The notes beneath the pieces were generated by a model that did no database searches, had not been told where the DNA came from, and saw only the letters and a program-made list of their open reading frames with translations. From Wallemia ichthyophaga EXF-994 (lineage: Eukaryota; Basidiomycota; Wallemiomycetes; Wallemiales; Wallemiaceae): a DNA stretch of 64,000 nucleotides. The DNA is taken from positions 1 to 64,000 of the forward strand of contig NW_008806282.1 in NCBI RefSeq assembly GCF_000400465.1, read 5' to 3'. A program made the translations under genes and the position numbers. Of this stretch, positions 49,885 to 61,111 are shown one piece after another (the stretch's first letter is position 1; each line of letters starts with the position of its first letter).

Positions 49885-49924
49885 GACTGACGGTGATCGT
49901 GGTAATCCTTCTTGATCAAACACC
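49885..49924. promoter_or_regulatory. Shared promoter and start region of NDUFAF2-like and ATP10
   Basis: Only 40 bases separate the two preferred start codons, so each gene's promoter must lie at least partly inside the other's transcribed region. Both genes encode respiratory-chain assembly factors. Confidence 0.55.
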
Positions 49925-50913
49925 ATGATAAGGGGTGTGAAAATTAGGTGGTCTGGGCACAGCAAACTCAGCACACTCAGCACATTCAGAACTCTCTCCA
50001 CATCCACCACACACCTCCAAAGCCAGCTGCCGAATCCCAACGCCGAAAAGGAAGCCAAGAAAGAAGCCTATCGGCACGACCTCGATGAGCAAGTGAGGCG
50101 ACAAGAGGAAGCTGCGAGCAAAGCGCAAGACAGTCAACCCACACTTGCTTACCTCCCTCGAGCATTAGGGGTAGTAGACAAGCCCTTATCCAGCGCGAGT
50201 GCGACTGAGCAGAGCTGGACACAGCGCAGCAGAAGCTATTTCTCTGAAACTAAATTAGAGGAGCGGAGGAGGTTATTGTTGAAAGAGTCGCGCAATGCTT
50301 ATTATACGGATCTCAAACTCATTCAGCAGCACGGCGGGAAAACGTGGATGGCACCACCCTCCCTCATCCAGCAGCAACGTGCACTCTTTTTCCCCGATAT
50401 CAAAGGTACCCTTTTGAGAGACGGAAAGAGTACAAGACATACTAGCGACCTTCTCCCAGGCAAAATATCCCTCGTCGCTATCATGAGCACACGTATCGCC
50501 CAGGAACACGCCAAGTCTTGGTCTGAACCTTTCCTCAAGGCGTTTGCAAACACCCCCGCTTTTCAGTATTTACAGGTAAGTGCGATATCGCGTATATCTC
50601 ACACAAACTAACACAATATCCTCAGATCAACTCTCAAAGCAACCCTCTCAAAAGCTGGCTTGTCACACTTTCACTCAACAACCTCCGTCGTATGGTACCC
50701 ACCCAGCTGCAGGATACTTACCTTGTCAGCTCTCAGTCACTTGAGACCGAAAGGGAATATCTCGCTTTCGATAACCAGTACGCAGCTTATGTTTATCTAG
50801 TCGATCAGCAAGGTAAAATTCGCTGGGCAGGTGCTGCTTTTGCCCAGCAGAGGGAGATTGATGCTGGGATCAAGTGTGCAAGTGAGTTATTACAGCGGCT
50901 GCATGGGGAGTAA
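49925..50913 (+). CDS. ATP10: Mitochondrial ATP synthase assembly factor ATP10
   Basis: An inner-membrane chaperone needed to assemble the Atp6 subunit into the Fo sector. Two exons give about 310 residues. The N-terminus is a basic, hydroxylated presequence (MIRGVKIRWSGHSKLSTLST). The Atp10 family core has LKESRNAYYTDL, GKTWMAPPSLI, FFPDIKGTLL, LVAIMSTRIAQEH, and after the intron LVTLSLNNLRRMVP, TYLVSSQSLE and YVYLVDQQGKIRWAGAAFA. The latter pattern resembles a degenerate thioredoxin-like fold. Its stop is 14 bp from that of the convergent Tsr3 gene. Confidence 0.93.
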
Positions 50914-50927
50914 ATGATGCATGCATT

Positions 50928-51884
50928 TTATAGATTTGTTTTGTCTAGTTTGGTGGTTATGCTCTGTGTGTGTGTGTTTTCGTTGTCCTTTTCCTCTTTA
51001 TAGTTATGACTGTTGTCACCGCTGTAATTTTCACTCTCACTGTCCTCCTCACTCCCACTGCCACTCTCTTCTTCACTTTCCTCACTCTCTTCCTCGCTCC
51101 CGCTCTCTTCAATCCAGTTCTGGTGGTTGGGGTTCGCCTGGAGCAGATCATCCTCCTCATCATCCTTCTGTCTGGCTTGCTGATATTCACGCTGTTCGTC
51201 TGCCATGATATGCTCCTGCTCTGCGACAATCTCCTCGCTGCTAGCGCAACCCTTGTATCTCTCCAGCAAACCTTTGTTAACTTTGAGGAAAGAGTGACCC
51301 CAACTAAATTTCGATAGCAGTGTTTCCGCACACATATCGAAACCGGTGAGGAAGAAAGTAGCAGCGAGGGCCTCAACGCAATTAAGTCTCCACGGCTTAC
51401 CGTAATTGACAGGATTAGTAGCGATGAGATAAGGGAGGAGGCGTTCATGCGGGCTCTTTATCCTGCCCCACGGAATCTCGTCGAGTCTAGCCCACGAGCA
51501 CTCCACGACAGCGGCTCCACTAGCGGCAACGATATCTTTGTCTGCGGGGCTGACGGTGAGGGAACCTTTGGGTCTGGAGCGTGTAAGAAGACGGTGTGAC
51601 TTGCACTAGGACACCCACGATAGCACCACTCCTCTAAACCGCTGGCCTACTTTCATATCCTTGATGAGCCCCTGCCGAGACAGCTTCTTGCCGGAACAGC
51701 GACGTGGATCGCAGTGGTTGAAATCCCACATCGCTACAGGTACACCGAGACTGGCAACGAGACCATCACGCTTCTCTTCCCGCCTGCTCTTTATACCCAT
51801 CGGTGCATCATCTATCGCAGAATCAGGCCTCTCACCCAACTCGAATACTTTGTAGTCGTAGCGCTTGTTGTGGGATTTGGGCAT
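50928..51884 (-). CDS. TSR3: 18S rRNA aminocarboxypropyltransferase Tsr3
   Basis: This enzyme transfers the acp group from S-adenosylmethionine to a hypermodified uridine near the 18S decoding site, a late cytoplasmic step in 40S maturation. Two exons give about 300 residues. The start is MPKSHNKRYDY (51884), with an alternative ATG at 51914. Family blocks include AMWDFNHCDPRRCSGKKL, AAVVECSWARLDEIPW, HERLLPYLIATNPVNYG, WRLNCVEALAATFF and SKFSWGHSFLKVN. The C-terminal tail is Ser/Glu-rich, as in other fungi. Confidence 0.95.
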
Positions 51885-52016
51885 TCGGTGGAGATGGTGG
51901 TAGTTGGGGTACAAGGGAGTTTTAGAGAGATGAATGGCAATAAGGAGAGATTAGCAGAGATTGTTGCATCTATCTTCTATGGCTTCTATCCTTTACACCG
52001 ACCATCCATCTCGACG

Positions 52017-53549
52017 ATGGCCAGCAATGATTTTTATAAATTTATGGGAAATGGGGAAAACAAGGAGAAAATTGAGAATGAGTTGGAGTATAAGCAACAG
52101 CAGCAGCAGTATCAGCAGCAACCGCACGAGTATCAGCAGCAACCACACAACCACCAACAACACTACTTGAGCCAGGTATCGCCATTGGATAACTACTACA
52201 ACCCAGAATATACACAGGATGATATTGATCTTTTATTGACACCGTTTTTATCCCCCACACTCACACCCGCACTCACACCTTCACTCACACCTGCTCTCAC
52301 TCCCCACTCTGTCTTCTCTCAACCGCCTTTAAACACTGATGATCACATTAGCATCGCCCACACTCAAAATGATATTCATTCAGATTTATTTAGTCCTCTG
52401 ACGTCACCCGCTCTATTGCCCACACCAAACTCACCTAAGACATTCACCACACAAAACACTCACCAAAGAACCGGTTCTCATTCTGCTAGAAGAGGCGCTT
52501 CTACTGAGGCCAGGGCTAATAAGATTAGACCGTCTCCCGTTATGAAACCTCTTTCTTCGAGGTTGAGAAAATTTGATCTAGACAGCAGCAACCTGGAAAA
52601 ATCGCCCATCAACCTCGACTTAGACGCTGCTTCTATGCCGCCCCCACCAATTACCAACCAAACCAACCAATCAAATCTAGCACCGGTTACTCCAGCTTCT
52701 ATTATGAACATGTCTAGTAACAGCAATTCACAATCCTCACACACCTCCTCAAGCTCAAGCGGAACAGCCACACCGACCACACAAAACACTCTCACAGACA
52801 TGGCTAACCTCTCCCTCCACTCTGACTCAAACTACGCCAATGTCCTCACTGGCAGGAGCATCAACCCTAAAATGGCAGACTTGTTAGAATCCCAAGCGCA
52901 CGTAGCAGGTCACGATAACGCTGCCAAACGCGCTTCACACAAGGTCGCCGAGCAGAGGAGGCGAGATTCCCTCAAACACTCGTTCGACGACTTGAGAGCT
53001 TTGCTGCCACCCGTTGTCGATGACAACGATCACGATAGCGCTGGTGTCAGTGAAGGTAGACTCGACTTGCGTTTGGAGATGAAAGACATGGACTCGGCTC
53101 AGATTAATAAAGGTGTTTCTAAAGTTGTTCTCTTGAAACTCGCCAACGACTACATCACGATTCTCAACCATCGGCTCGGTAGACGTGACAATATTATCGC
53201 CAGTTTGAGAGACGAGGTGGCTGAGTTGAGAGGGGGGAGCAAATGCGGAGGTGATGGTGATGGTGGACAAGATGGTGAAGCTGGTCATGCTAGTCAAACT
53301 AATTCAGTGGATAACAACACCTTCTTGCATAACATCGACGCCGTCGAACACCACATCCAGCAGGCTGCTCTGCTCGCTATGGATGGAAACGTGCACCAAA
53401 AGAGGGAGTCTATTAGCGAGCCTCCTGCTGCCCACAAGGGCGCGTCGAGCAGAGGCAAAGGCAGGATTAGAGGCGCGAGCAAGGCTGCCAAGCAATACCT
53501 CCAACAGGCCACACAAGACAAGACTCAGACACAGACTCAACAGAAATAG
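52017..53549 (+). CDS. bHLH transcription factor
   Basis: A nuclear basic helix-loop-helix protein of 510 residues in a single exon, unusual in this intron-rich window. The basic region and helix 1 read KRASHKVAEQRRRDSLKH, with the His-Glu-Arg triad used to read CANNTG E-boxes. A loop of about 35 residues is extended and acidic, and helix 2 follows (INKGVSKVVLLKLANDYI), running into a short coiled coil. The N-terminal 300 residues are Gln-rich (CAG/CAA runs near 52090-52150) and Ser/Thr/Pro-rich, with an LTPALTPSLTP repeat. The target pathway is not clear. It is divergent from Tsr3 with 132 bp between starts. Confidence 0.85.
   Translation: MASNDFYKFMGNGENKEKIENELEYKQQQQQYQQQPHEYQQQPHNHQQHYLSQVSPLDNYYNPEYTQDDIDLLLTPFLSPTLTPALTPSLTPALTPHSVFSQPPLNTDDHISIAHTQNDIHSDLFSPLTSPALLPTPNSPKTFTTQNTHQRTGSHSARRGASTEARANKIRPSPVMKPLSSRLRKFDLDSSNLEKSPINLDLDAASMPPPPITNQTNQSNLAPVTPASIMNMSSNSNSQSSHTSSSSSGTATPTTQNTLTDMANLSLHSDSNYANVLTGRSINPKMADLLESQAHVAGHDNAAKRASHKVAEQRRRDSLKHSFDDLRALLPPVVDDNDHDSAGVSEGRLDLRLEMKDMDSAQINKGVSKVVLLKLANDYITILNHRLGRRDNIIASLRDEVAELRGGSKCGGDGDGGQDGEAGHASQTNSVDNNTFLHNIDAVEHHIQQAALLAMDGNVHQKRESISEPPAAHKGASSRGKGRIRGASKAAKQYLQQATQDKTQTQTQQK
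52246..52305 (+). repeat. LTPA/LTPS coding repeat in the bHLH gene
   Basis: Four to five copies of a 12-base CTCACACCYGCA-like unit encode LTPA or LTPS steps, a Thr-Pro array that could be a kinase target. Confidence 0.65.
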
Positions 53550-53658
53550 ATACAGTTTGTCTGGGATTATATGAATATGGATTTCCTTCATGTTTTTATC
53601 TTTTCTATTGTTGTTTTAGACTTTTTTTTGTAAACATACATGTTTTATATCTTGCATC

Positions 53659-54500
53659 ATGCGCTCATCAAGCGATATCGAGTTCCTCAAGCTGCTGCTC
53701 TCAGACTCGAATTTGCCAACAGGCGGTGTGAGTTGGGATTGATATGTTTCTATAATTTGTGCTAACATAAGCGCCAGTTCGTTGCCTCATCTGGACTGGA
53801 GTCCTTTATCGGCCATGGTCAATCGCATGGTCAGCTCACGCACACCGCCTTGATCGACTTCCTCCGTTTCAGTTGCGACAACACAGCCAGCACGACGTTG
53901 GCGTATATAAGCGGGGTGCATAGCATAATACGCGACACACCCACACCCACACCCACGCGCACACAGCTCGAGCAACTGAAGCGACTTGATGGGGTGCACG
54001 ATGCACAGATGCTCAACCACGCCGCAAAGCGCGCGAGCAAAGCGCAGGGGATGGCCATCCTTACGCTGCACGCCAAGTCCTTCGGCGGCCACGACGTCAT
54101 TCGCGATTTCCGACACGCCGTTCGGAGTGCGTCTTCCGAGGGCCATCTGGCCATTTGCTGGGGACTGATGACTGCTGTGCTTGGTATGCCCTCGCAAGAC
54201 GCTCAACATCTCCATCTTTTCCTACACGCTAGATCCCTCCTTAGTGCCGCTGTTAGACTTAATGTCCTCGGTCCGTACGCTGCGCAGAAAATCCTCCTGC
54301 ATGACGCTCGAGATATCGTTGATAGCGCCTTTCACCGCTGTTGTCATGTGCGCGTTGGTAATCTAGATTCGGTTGTTGGAGATTATGTATATGACACAGA
54401 CGATGCAGACGACCATATCGGCCCTGCTACGACTTGGCCTTTGATCGAACTTATTGGCAGCAGGCATGACTTACTCCACACACGCATTTTCAATAGCTAG
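53659..54500 (+). CDS. Urease accessory protein UreF
   Basis: A helical accessory protein that joins UreD and UreG to load nickel into urease. Two exons give about 264 residues. The intron follows SDSNLPTGG and the next exon starts FVASSGLESFIGHG, the family's N-terminal signature. Further blocks are LTHTALIDFL, DAQMLNHAAKRASKAQG, HLAICWGLMTAVLG and SLLSAAVRLNVLGPYAAQKIL. A Thr-Pro run (TPTPTPTR, about 53936-53966) sits between helices. The urease structural gene is not in the window, but the urea transporter DUR3 is. Confidence 0.92.
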
Positions 54501-54790
54501 CACACAGCACGCAGCACACTCCGATCACATTGTAAAGTCAGTACAGTTATACACTTATCTATATCAAAGATGGAAACTCTTCACCAACTTATTAAACCCA
54601 CTCGAGCCACTCTGTATCATAAGTTCCCTCAGTGTCTCAAATGGTGGTTGAGCTTTCCTTCTCATCCATAACTTCTGTCGCAGGACATGGTACTTCTACT
54701 TGGAGTCAGTTGGTGATCACCTATACACCCAGATACCCACTTCCTTCTGCTCGTTGGGCACCATTCTCCATCTGAAACCAGCGAGGACCA

Positions 54791-55180
54791 TCATAGTCTG
54801 AGGTGAAATTTGGAGTAATCGTCCGGCTTGATTCTGCACGCCAGCTCATCTGCATCAGCTGAACTTAGCGATCTCATAATTCTCTCGATCAGCTGCTTCG
54901 GCTCCTCTCTGCGCCACATCTCATACTGGTGTTTGAAGTAGTAGCAGAAGCAGCCGCCCGATTCCTTCATGTTGACATACACATCTACAAACTGATCGAA
55001 CTTGACGTGAGTAGTTTGTTTACTGCGCTTGTTTATCATCTCGGACGTCTTTCCTAACATGTTGCCTTTACTAGGAATGCTAGGTTGGTATATATGTCTG
55101 TTTTGCGCTTTAGTAGCGAGTGGTGGTGCTGACATATTGACGTGCGTGCGCGTGCGGAGACTAGGCGATGTAAGCATCAT
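54791..55180 (-). CDS. Hypothetical protein, C-terminal part secure
   Basis: An open frame of up to 129 codons. ATG codons at 55180 and 55135 (MSAPPLATKAQNRHIYQPS) are both possible. The body reads HVKFDQFVDVYVNMKESGGCF, YYFKHQYEMWRREEPKQLIERIMRSL and ends DDYSKFHLRL. It looks like a compact helical domain. I do not recognise the family. Upstream, an open frame at 55387-55605 (NFHFQIPKVQPVGKQYY, RQLKEVFKWDLK) could be joined through two introns, which would make a protein of about 215 residues. That would place the start 18 bp after the beta-glucosidase stop. Confidence 0.5.
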   Translation of the reverse strand: MMLTSPSLRTRTHVNMSAPPLATKAQNRHIYQPSIPSKGNMLGKTSEMINKRSKQTTHVKFDQFVDVYVNMKESGGCFCYYFKHQYEMWRREEPKQLIERIMRSLSSADADELACRIKPDDYSKFHLRL

Positions 55181-55622
55181 TTTTGTTTGCGTAGATCGGG
55201 TATCATCTGTTTATCGTGTTAGTTGTGCGTAGTGATCATCACGCTTCGCAGTACCTCGCTTGCTAGCAGAGAGTCCTGCTCTCGCTGCAATAGGTATCTT
55301 GGGATATTCGGTGCGGATACTTTTCACGTCAAACCAGTTGACCATGCGTAACATTCTTTATGAGTATTGGGAAGGAAGTAGAAGTGTCACGTACTTTTAA
55401 GATCCCATTTAAACACCTCCTTTAGCTGTCTTTGTTGCAGGTTTAGCCCACCCTCATTGTTTTCATGCAGAAATTTGAAATTTGTTTTGTAATACTGCTT
55501 ACCCACCGGCTGTACCTTTGGAATTTGAAAATGGAAATTTTTACACCACCCTTCATCCTCACAAGATCTCAACGTTGTAATACTTAGCTTTAAAGATAAA
55601 ATCAATACAAACTTTTACAAAG
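55181..55622. other. Region with possible upstream exons, otherwise empty
   Basis: It contains the open frame 55387-55605 on the minus strand and intron-like sequence (GTACGT donor, CTAAC branch). Either it is the 5' part of the gene at 54791, or non-coding spacer. Confidence 0.35.
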
Positions 55623-58390
55623 CTAGATAAATTCGCTAGTTTTGTCCACATAGTAAGACAAAGTATGCTTGATATCTTCGACAGCCGATGAAGTCGCAAC
55701 AAAGAGCTTGAACTCTCCCGCCTCGATTACCCATCTGCTCTTAAAGTCATCGAAATAGCTAAAGGCGCGTTTGCCTAGCATTAGAGTCACTTCCTCAGAC
55801 TCGCCAGGAAGAATCAAGTTGGTTTTGGCATACGCTTTCAATTCAAGGAATGGTCGAGCGAGACGAGACTCCACGTCATTTACGTAAAGCTGGATAATCT
55901 CTCTGCCAGCGACGCTGCCTGTGTTCGTCACCTTCATCCTGATTAAGACGTCATGACTATCACTTGTCTGGTCCACACGTGCATTAGTTACGTCGAACGA
56001 GGTATAACTCAATCCTTTTCCAAATGGAAAGAGGGGTTTTTTACCAGTCGTTGCAAAGTGCCTGTATCCCACAAAGACTCCTTCAGCATAAACCACACGA
56101 CCATTCTCTCCGCCAAAGTTGAGGTGCGATGGACTGTCTCTCAACTCGACTGGCATAGTCAGTGGCAACTTTGCAGATGGGTTGAGCCTTCCGAACAGGA
56201 TATCTGCAAGTCCATTCCCAACTTCGTTCCCGCCATAAAAGGCCTGATACACACCCTTCACTTTGTCCACCCATGGTAATTCAACGGGTGTGCCGCTTTG
56301 AACAATAGCCACTGTGTTGCTATGCGCTGAAGAAATGGCATTCATAAACGCGTTGGCTGAATCGGGCAGTTTCATGTCTGGTCGATCAAAACCTTCACTT
56401 TCAAAATCATTGTTGAGACCGACAAAGCAGAGAACAAGATCAGCACCCTTGCAAGCATCTAATGCCTCCTGTAGAAACTCGTCTTGAGATTTGCTTGGAG
56501 AAATTCCAAATCGAATACCGCCCCGAGAATGAGGTGAAAGTGTACCTGCAGCCTGTGCACCTTCGCTGCTATAATAAAGCCTAGCCATTATCGAGTATTG
56601 CTTACCTTCTTCAAGCTTCTTGACAACTGTGCGCTCTTGGGAACCAGAGTTGAACCATAATGTACCTGGCTGAGGGTTGGTTGAATTGTCTACAACCCTC
56701 TCACCGTCGACGAAGAGATCAGTTTGACCAGCGCCAGCAATACCAATTTCATAGTTATCCGTCTTATTTGGAGTAAAAATCCCTGATGCTTCTGCCCAAC
56801 ACGTCAATGGGACTGTCTCAGGTCCAGGCAGATTGTCGTTGAAGAACAGGTGCGAAGAGTGCCTGTCTCCTGCTTAGAGATTACAGCAAACAATCAAGAC
56901 ATACTTACGCGTAAAGCTCGTGAAGTGGCTTCGCCTTCCCAGCGGCTGGATCGCTGCCGTAGAACTTCACGTCAACGCCAGCTCTACCATCGGCAGTCTT
57001 AAGCTCTGGGCCGAATAATGGGGTGAGCTTGTGCGCATTTCCTCCGCGCGAGTATACAACCTCAGCGCCAATCTCCTTTGCTTGCTCACGAATCGCGTCT
57101 AGCGGTGATACAGCGTATGAAGCTCTAAGAGCGGCAGATCCACCACCGGAAATGATAGCAGATTCTGCGTTTGGTCCGATCACAGATATCTTCGTAGTGC
57201 CCTTCTTGATTGGCATTACATTTTCTTCGTTTTTAAGTAGCACTACACCATTTGCTGCAGCTTCTCTGAGTGTTTGACGAAGCTCTGGTGTGTCATGAAC
57301 TTTTTCTGGTGTGGCTTCATCAATGCCACTCTTACGGACCTTGTTGATAAGCTCAAGAACCTAAGGTGGATTGTTGGTTACGTCAATAACACTACGATAA
57401 TCTTACATTTTTCACTCTAGCATCTATGTCCTCAATAAAAACCTTCTTTGCAGTTAAAGCACGCTGAAGAGCTGCCCCACGGACGACAGACGGACCAGGC
57501 ATCTCCAAATCGAGACCGGCATGCGTAGATTCTCCAGCCGAATACGTACCAAACCAATCAGACATAGTCATACCGTTCCAACCCCATTCACCGCGGAGGA
57601 TATCACCCAACAAGCGTGGGTCTTCAGAGCAGTGTAAACCGTTGACACGATTGTAAGCGGTCATTACAGACCAAGGCTTGTGTTCCGATTCCCTTAATGG
57701 AATTTCAAAAGCGCGAAGATATATTTCCCGAAGTGCTCTCTCGGATATCTCGGATGACATTGACATACGCTCAAATTCCTGATCGTTGCCAACATAGTGC
57801 TTGATTGTAGCTGCCACACCCTTATCTTGTAAACCCTTCACAAAATATTTTGCCAAAGTGCCGCTCAATTCGGGATCTTCGCTGTAGCTTTCGAATCCTC
57901 GACCGCCAAGAGGGCTTCTCTGGATGTTGATAGTGCTTGAACAAGTAGATGAGTGACGGCAAAAGCTAATCAACTGGACTCACGGGGCTAAGAGGACGTG
58001 CACGCCTGTAAATGCTCACTTAGTATTACGTCATTACGGTGGTGCTGCACCGACTAACCTTTGGCGATACATTCGTCGGCCAGAGCACTACCAACTCTCT
58101 CTAAGAGCTGATTATCAAAGCTTGCACCCAGCGCTGTCGCACCTGGAAAGCACGATGATGGTGTACCCTCAAAGAAGTCTAAAAGCCGTTAGAACTTGAC
58201 AAATAGCCTTGCGCCGCCACTAACTAATTCCTCTAACACCATTTGGTCCATCTGAAGTTCTAATAGATGGAATTCCCAGTCGAGTATTGTTAACGGTATG
58301 CCACATGTCTTTACCGGCAAGCAACTCGATCTTCTCTTTAACAGTAAGCTGCTGAAGAAGCTCTTCAACGTTTAATTCTGGTAAGGTCAT
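55623..58390 (-). CDS. GH3 beta-glucosidase with PA14 domain
   Basis: A glycoside hydrolase family 3 enzyme that releases glucose from beta-glucosides. It has no signal peptide, so it is probably intracellular. The start MTLPELNVEELLQQL (58390) fits the family. The N-terminal barrel has GIPSIRTSDGPNGVRG, NIQRSPLGGRGFESYSEDP and the nucleophile Asp in MTMSDWFGTYSAGE. The second domain follows (VVLLKNEENVMPI, VIGPNAESA). A PA14 insert (WAEASGIFTPNKTD, DLFVDGERVVD), GGNEVGNGLADILFG and a fibronectin-III end complete it. Six introns, one flanking a 22-base exon (57984-58005). At the junction near 56909/56869 the splice phases do not match, so the frame may be broken there. Confidence 0.85.
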
Positions 58391-58528
58391 TATTTGGTAG
58401 TGATCTGGATAAATAGAAGGTGATTGTGACAAGGTAAGATAGTGCCATGATAAAAAAAAGGAAGCAAAGATTAATTTAAGATTATATTAAAGGTATAGTG
58501 GTCAACATATTGCATATTCCTGTCATAA

Positions 58529-60643
58529 TTACGTAGACTTGTCTTGACGAGATTTATATTTCATCATCATTTCCTCGACGTGTTTCTCGTCCTCCTCATC
58601 CTCCCTATTGAGATTGTCTAGATCTTCCTCTTCTATTTCTTGAAATCTTGGTTGATTCTTTGGATCTTGCATAGGGTTAGATGTCTTAATAATTCCATTG
58701 CTATTCAGTCTATCAAACGCGTCAAACAGTTTCTCCGCTTCCGCTTCCTTCAGAGGCATGTTAGTTTAGTTTCATATTTATAAACTAAGCTTACCTTCTC
58801 CTCCTCGGTCATTTCCTCTGGGCCACCTGTACGATCTTCTTCATAAGCTCCAGTAACAGGGTTCACTCCATTTTCAGCAGGATCACCAGCACCAGCACTG
58901 AGCATGCCTTTTGAAAAAAGGAATCCTGCTGCGTTTCCAAATCCAATAGTTGAAGACATCTGCGAAGGATCGCTATCGCAGAGAGCAAAGATCAATTCAC
59001 CAACAGTATTTTTGATTGTGGAGAATAGTGAGCTTGTCAAGAATCTAACAAGTACACCTAAAAGATCACCTCTCTGTTCGGCTTTCACTGATCGATCTAT
59101 ATCGTCCATACCTAGAGTCTGTCGAAGTGATCCTTTAAAGCCGCCGGCGTTACGCTGGTCTTCAACAACAAGCTTCCGCAAAAGCATGACAAGTGGCGCA
59201 AGTGTTTCCTCGAGGTTTAATCCCAAACTTGCTGCTTTGGTCTTGGCTTGAGTACTATCAATACTCTCACCACCCTCTAAACTGCTTGAGGGCCAAAATG
59301 TTGACAAAACCGTGTTGAGGAGTTCTAATAATCTACTCAAGAAAGGGAAGGTGTCCATATTATCACAGTTCAGCCTGGAAGGATCGCTCTGCGCTACCGA
59401 AGCGCGTGAAATTGTCTTAGACAATCGATTAATAGCAGCTGTAGGAGAAAAGATCGAGTTTGAATTAGGGTTGGACCAAAGCTGAGTGAATGGCTTAAAT
59501 GGGAAGCAAAGTAGGGCGTGTATTAGTTGAGGAATTGGTTGAGGCATAGGCGAAATCGTGTTGACACTATTTGTACTAGCACTTAAATCCATAAAGAGCT
59601 GAAGAGTAGGTTGTAGTAACTTGTTGAACTTTTCATCCCAATTTTCTCCTAAAATTGAATCTTGTTGAATTGTCTTGTGGTGCAGCGTGATGTTGAAGAA
59701 AAGTTTGAACATGTCTGTGATCAGTTCTTTTGACCGTATCGGTATGCTAATAGATTTTTGTGAAGGAAGAATATATGGGGTATATTGCAGTAGACGCTGG
59801 TTGATATAGCGTCAGTTGTGACAATATGATGAGCAAAAACTTTTCTTACCGCGTGTATTACATCCACGAGATTCTCCTCATGCACTAACTTGTAAACAAT
59901 TGGATGTGGCTTAAGTGTACAGAGAAAAAGACATCTCGCTGCAACAAAGTGAATATCGGAAGTATTTTGCTGTGCCTGATTAAGGGGATTTGAGAAAGGA
60001 GAGGATGGAAAAAAGCAACTAACCTTTAAAGCTTGAAATGCTAGAATTGGCGCACGCGTTTCAACGACATTAGATCTCGCTTCATCGTGGAGCAATAACG
60101 TGTTTGCAATTGTAGTCAAGACTTCCAATTGGGCTTCAGATTGACACAATGGGTCAGACGATGAAATGTAGGATGGACGATGGGATTGTAATCTGCTAGT
60201 GAGGGAGGGAGTTGATGTATTTGATTCACGAAACGACTTCCTCTCCATCACGCTCGATAAGCAATCTAATGCTTCAACAGTGGTGAGTGGTGTGGTTCCA
60301 ATGGGAGAGCGCCCTAAGACCTTTATAACTTTCAGGGCAGCAAGTACAGCTGCGTCTGGTTTAGCGAGAATCCTAAATAATGGAGCAATGGAGCTCACTC
60401 TGTAAATCCCACTTGTCAGATACACCGCCTGGCTTGAGATCTATAAGAAGCTGGCTTAAGAATGCATCCCTATCTTGAGAGCTTATCTCGCTGTATTCTT
60501 TGAAATGGTGAGATATGTAGAAATCAACGAGCGAATAACGAACCAAGAAAGCCAATGAATATTTCAGCTGACTGGAATGCTGATTTCTCAATAGGCTGCA
60601 ACGATCTGTAATGCGATGCCTGTAGGATGTGTGAGAATGCCAT
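58529..60643 (-). CDS. RIC8: Ric8/synembryn, G-alpha chaperone and exchange factor
   Basis: A cytosolic armadillo-like protein that folds G-alpha subunits and catalyses their nucleotide exchange. About seven exons give about 640 residues. Recognisable blocks are DAAVLAALKVIKVLGRSPIG, ARCLFLCTLKPHPI, ELITDMFKLFFNIT, LLQPTLQLFMDL, TLAPLVMLLRKLV, VRFLTSSLFSTIKNTVGELIF, GFGNAAGFLFSKG, VNPVTGAYE and EEKEAEAEKLFDAFDRLNSNGI. The N-terminal exon MAFSHILQASHYRSLQ is my best start. Upstream in-frame sequence (HAMKRFSGYFQKELTKR) could be an extra exon. A 40-base intron joins GGVSDK to ILAKPDA. Confidence 0.87.
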
Positions 60644-60860
60644 AGCGATAACAAGTAATTGAACCGACGAATCCCATATGATATCGCTGATTTAAACTTT
60701 CATGATCTCTTTTCGTCAACTCCTTCTGAAAATATCCACTGAACCTTTTCATTGCGTGGTCGACAAGCTCCTCGAATTCCAACGCAGCACATTTCGGCGG
60801 TAAAATAATTACATGATTGTGACTACAGAGAAATTATATTCTGCACGCTAGGAGTACGTG
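60644..60860. other. 5' region of RIC8 with unassigned open frame
   Basis: A minus-strand frame (about 60590-60780; EFEELVDHAMKRF, QKELTKRDHESLNQRY) has coding-like composition but no ATG at its head. It may be an additional first exon of RIC8 or its 5' leader. Confidence 0.3.
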
Positions 60861-61111
60861 CTAAGCAGCTGTGCCCTTGCGTTTATCCACTCTCTTTACA
60901 ATGTGATCACGGAGAAACTAAGGAGTTCAAGAATGTGTTTCATATTCGTTGTAAAATGATTAGAATATACTAAAGGCCTTGCAAATAAAACCCGGTAGCC
61001 TCTCGACGACGTTCTGCTGTAGCGCACGTCAATCAGCGGATGTCGGAACGTGTCTTCTTCCAATAGGAACGCTTGCGAAACTAATAATAGCTTCATAAAA
61101 TGTTTGGACAT
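60861..61111 (-). CDS. Small two-exon basic protein (tentative)
   Basis: A possible 65-residue protein. Exon 1 starts MSKHFMKLLLVSQAFLLEED and runs to RVLFARPL. A roughly 50-base intron (GTATAT donor, CTTAG acceptor) joins it in phase to FLRDHIVKRVDKRKGTAA and a TAG. The C-terminus is basic, as in small ribosomal or nucleic-acid-binding proteins. No family is recognised, and the weak donor keeps confidence low. Confidence 0.3.

Noticed and set aside
51714-52016. N-terminal extension of the bHLH protein
   Set aside because: The upstream frame is antisense to Tsr3. The ATG at 52017 follows a normal divergent promoter.
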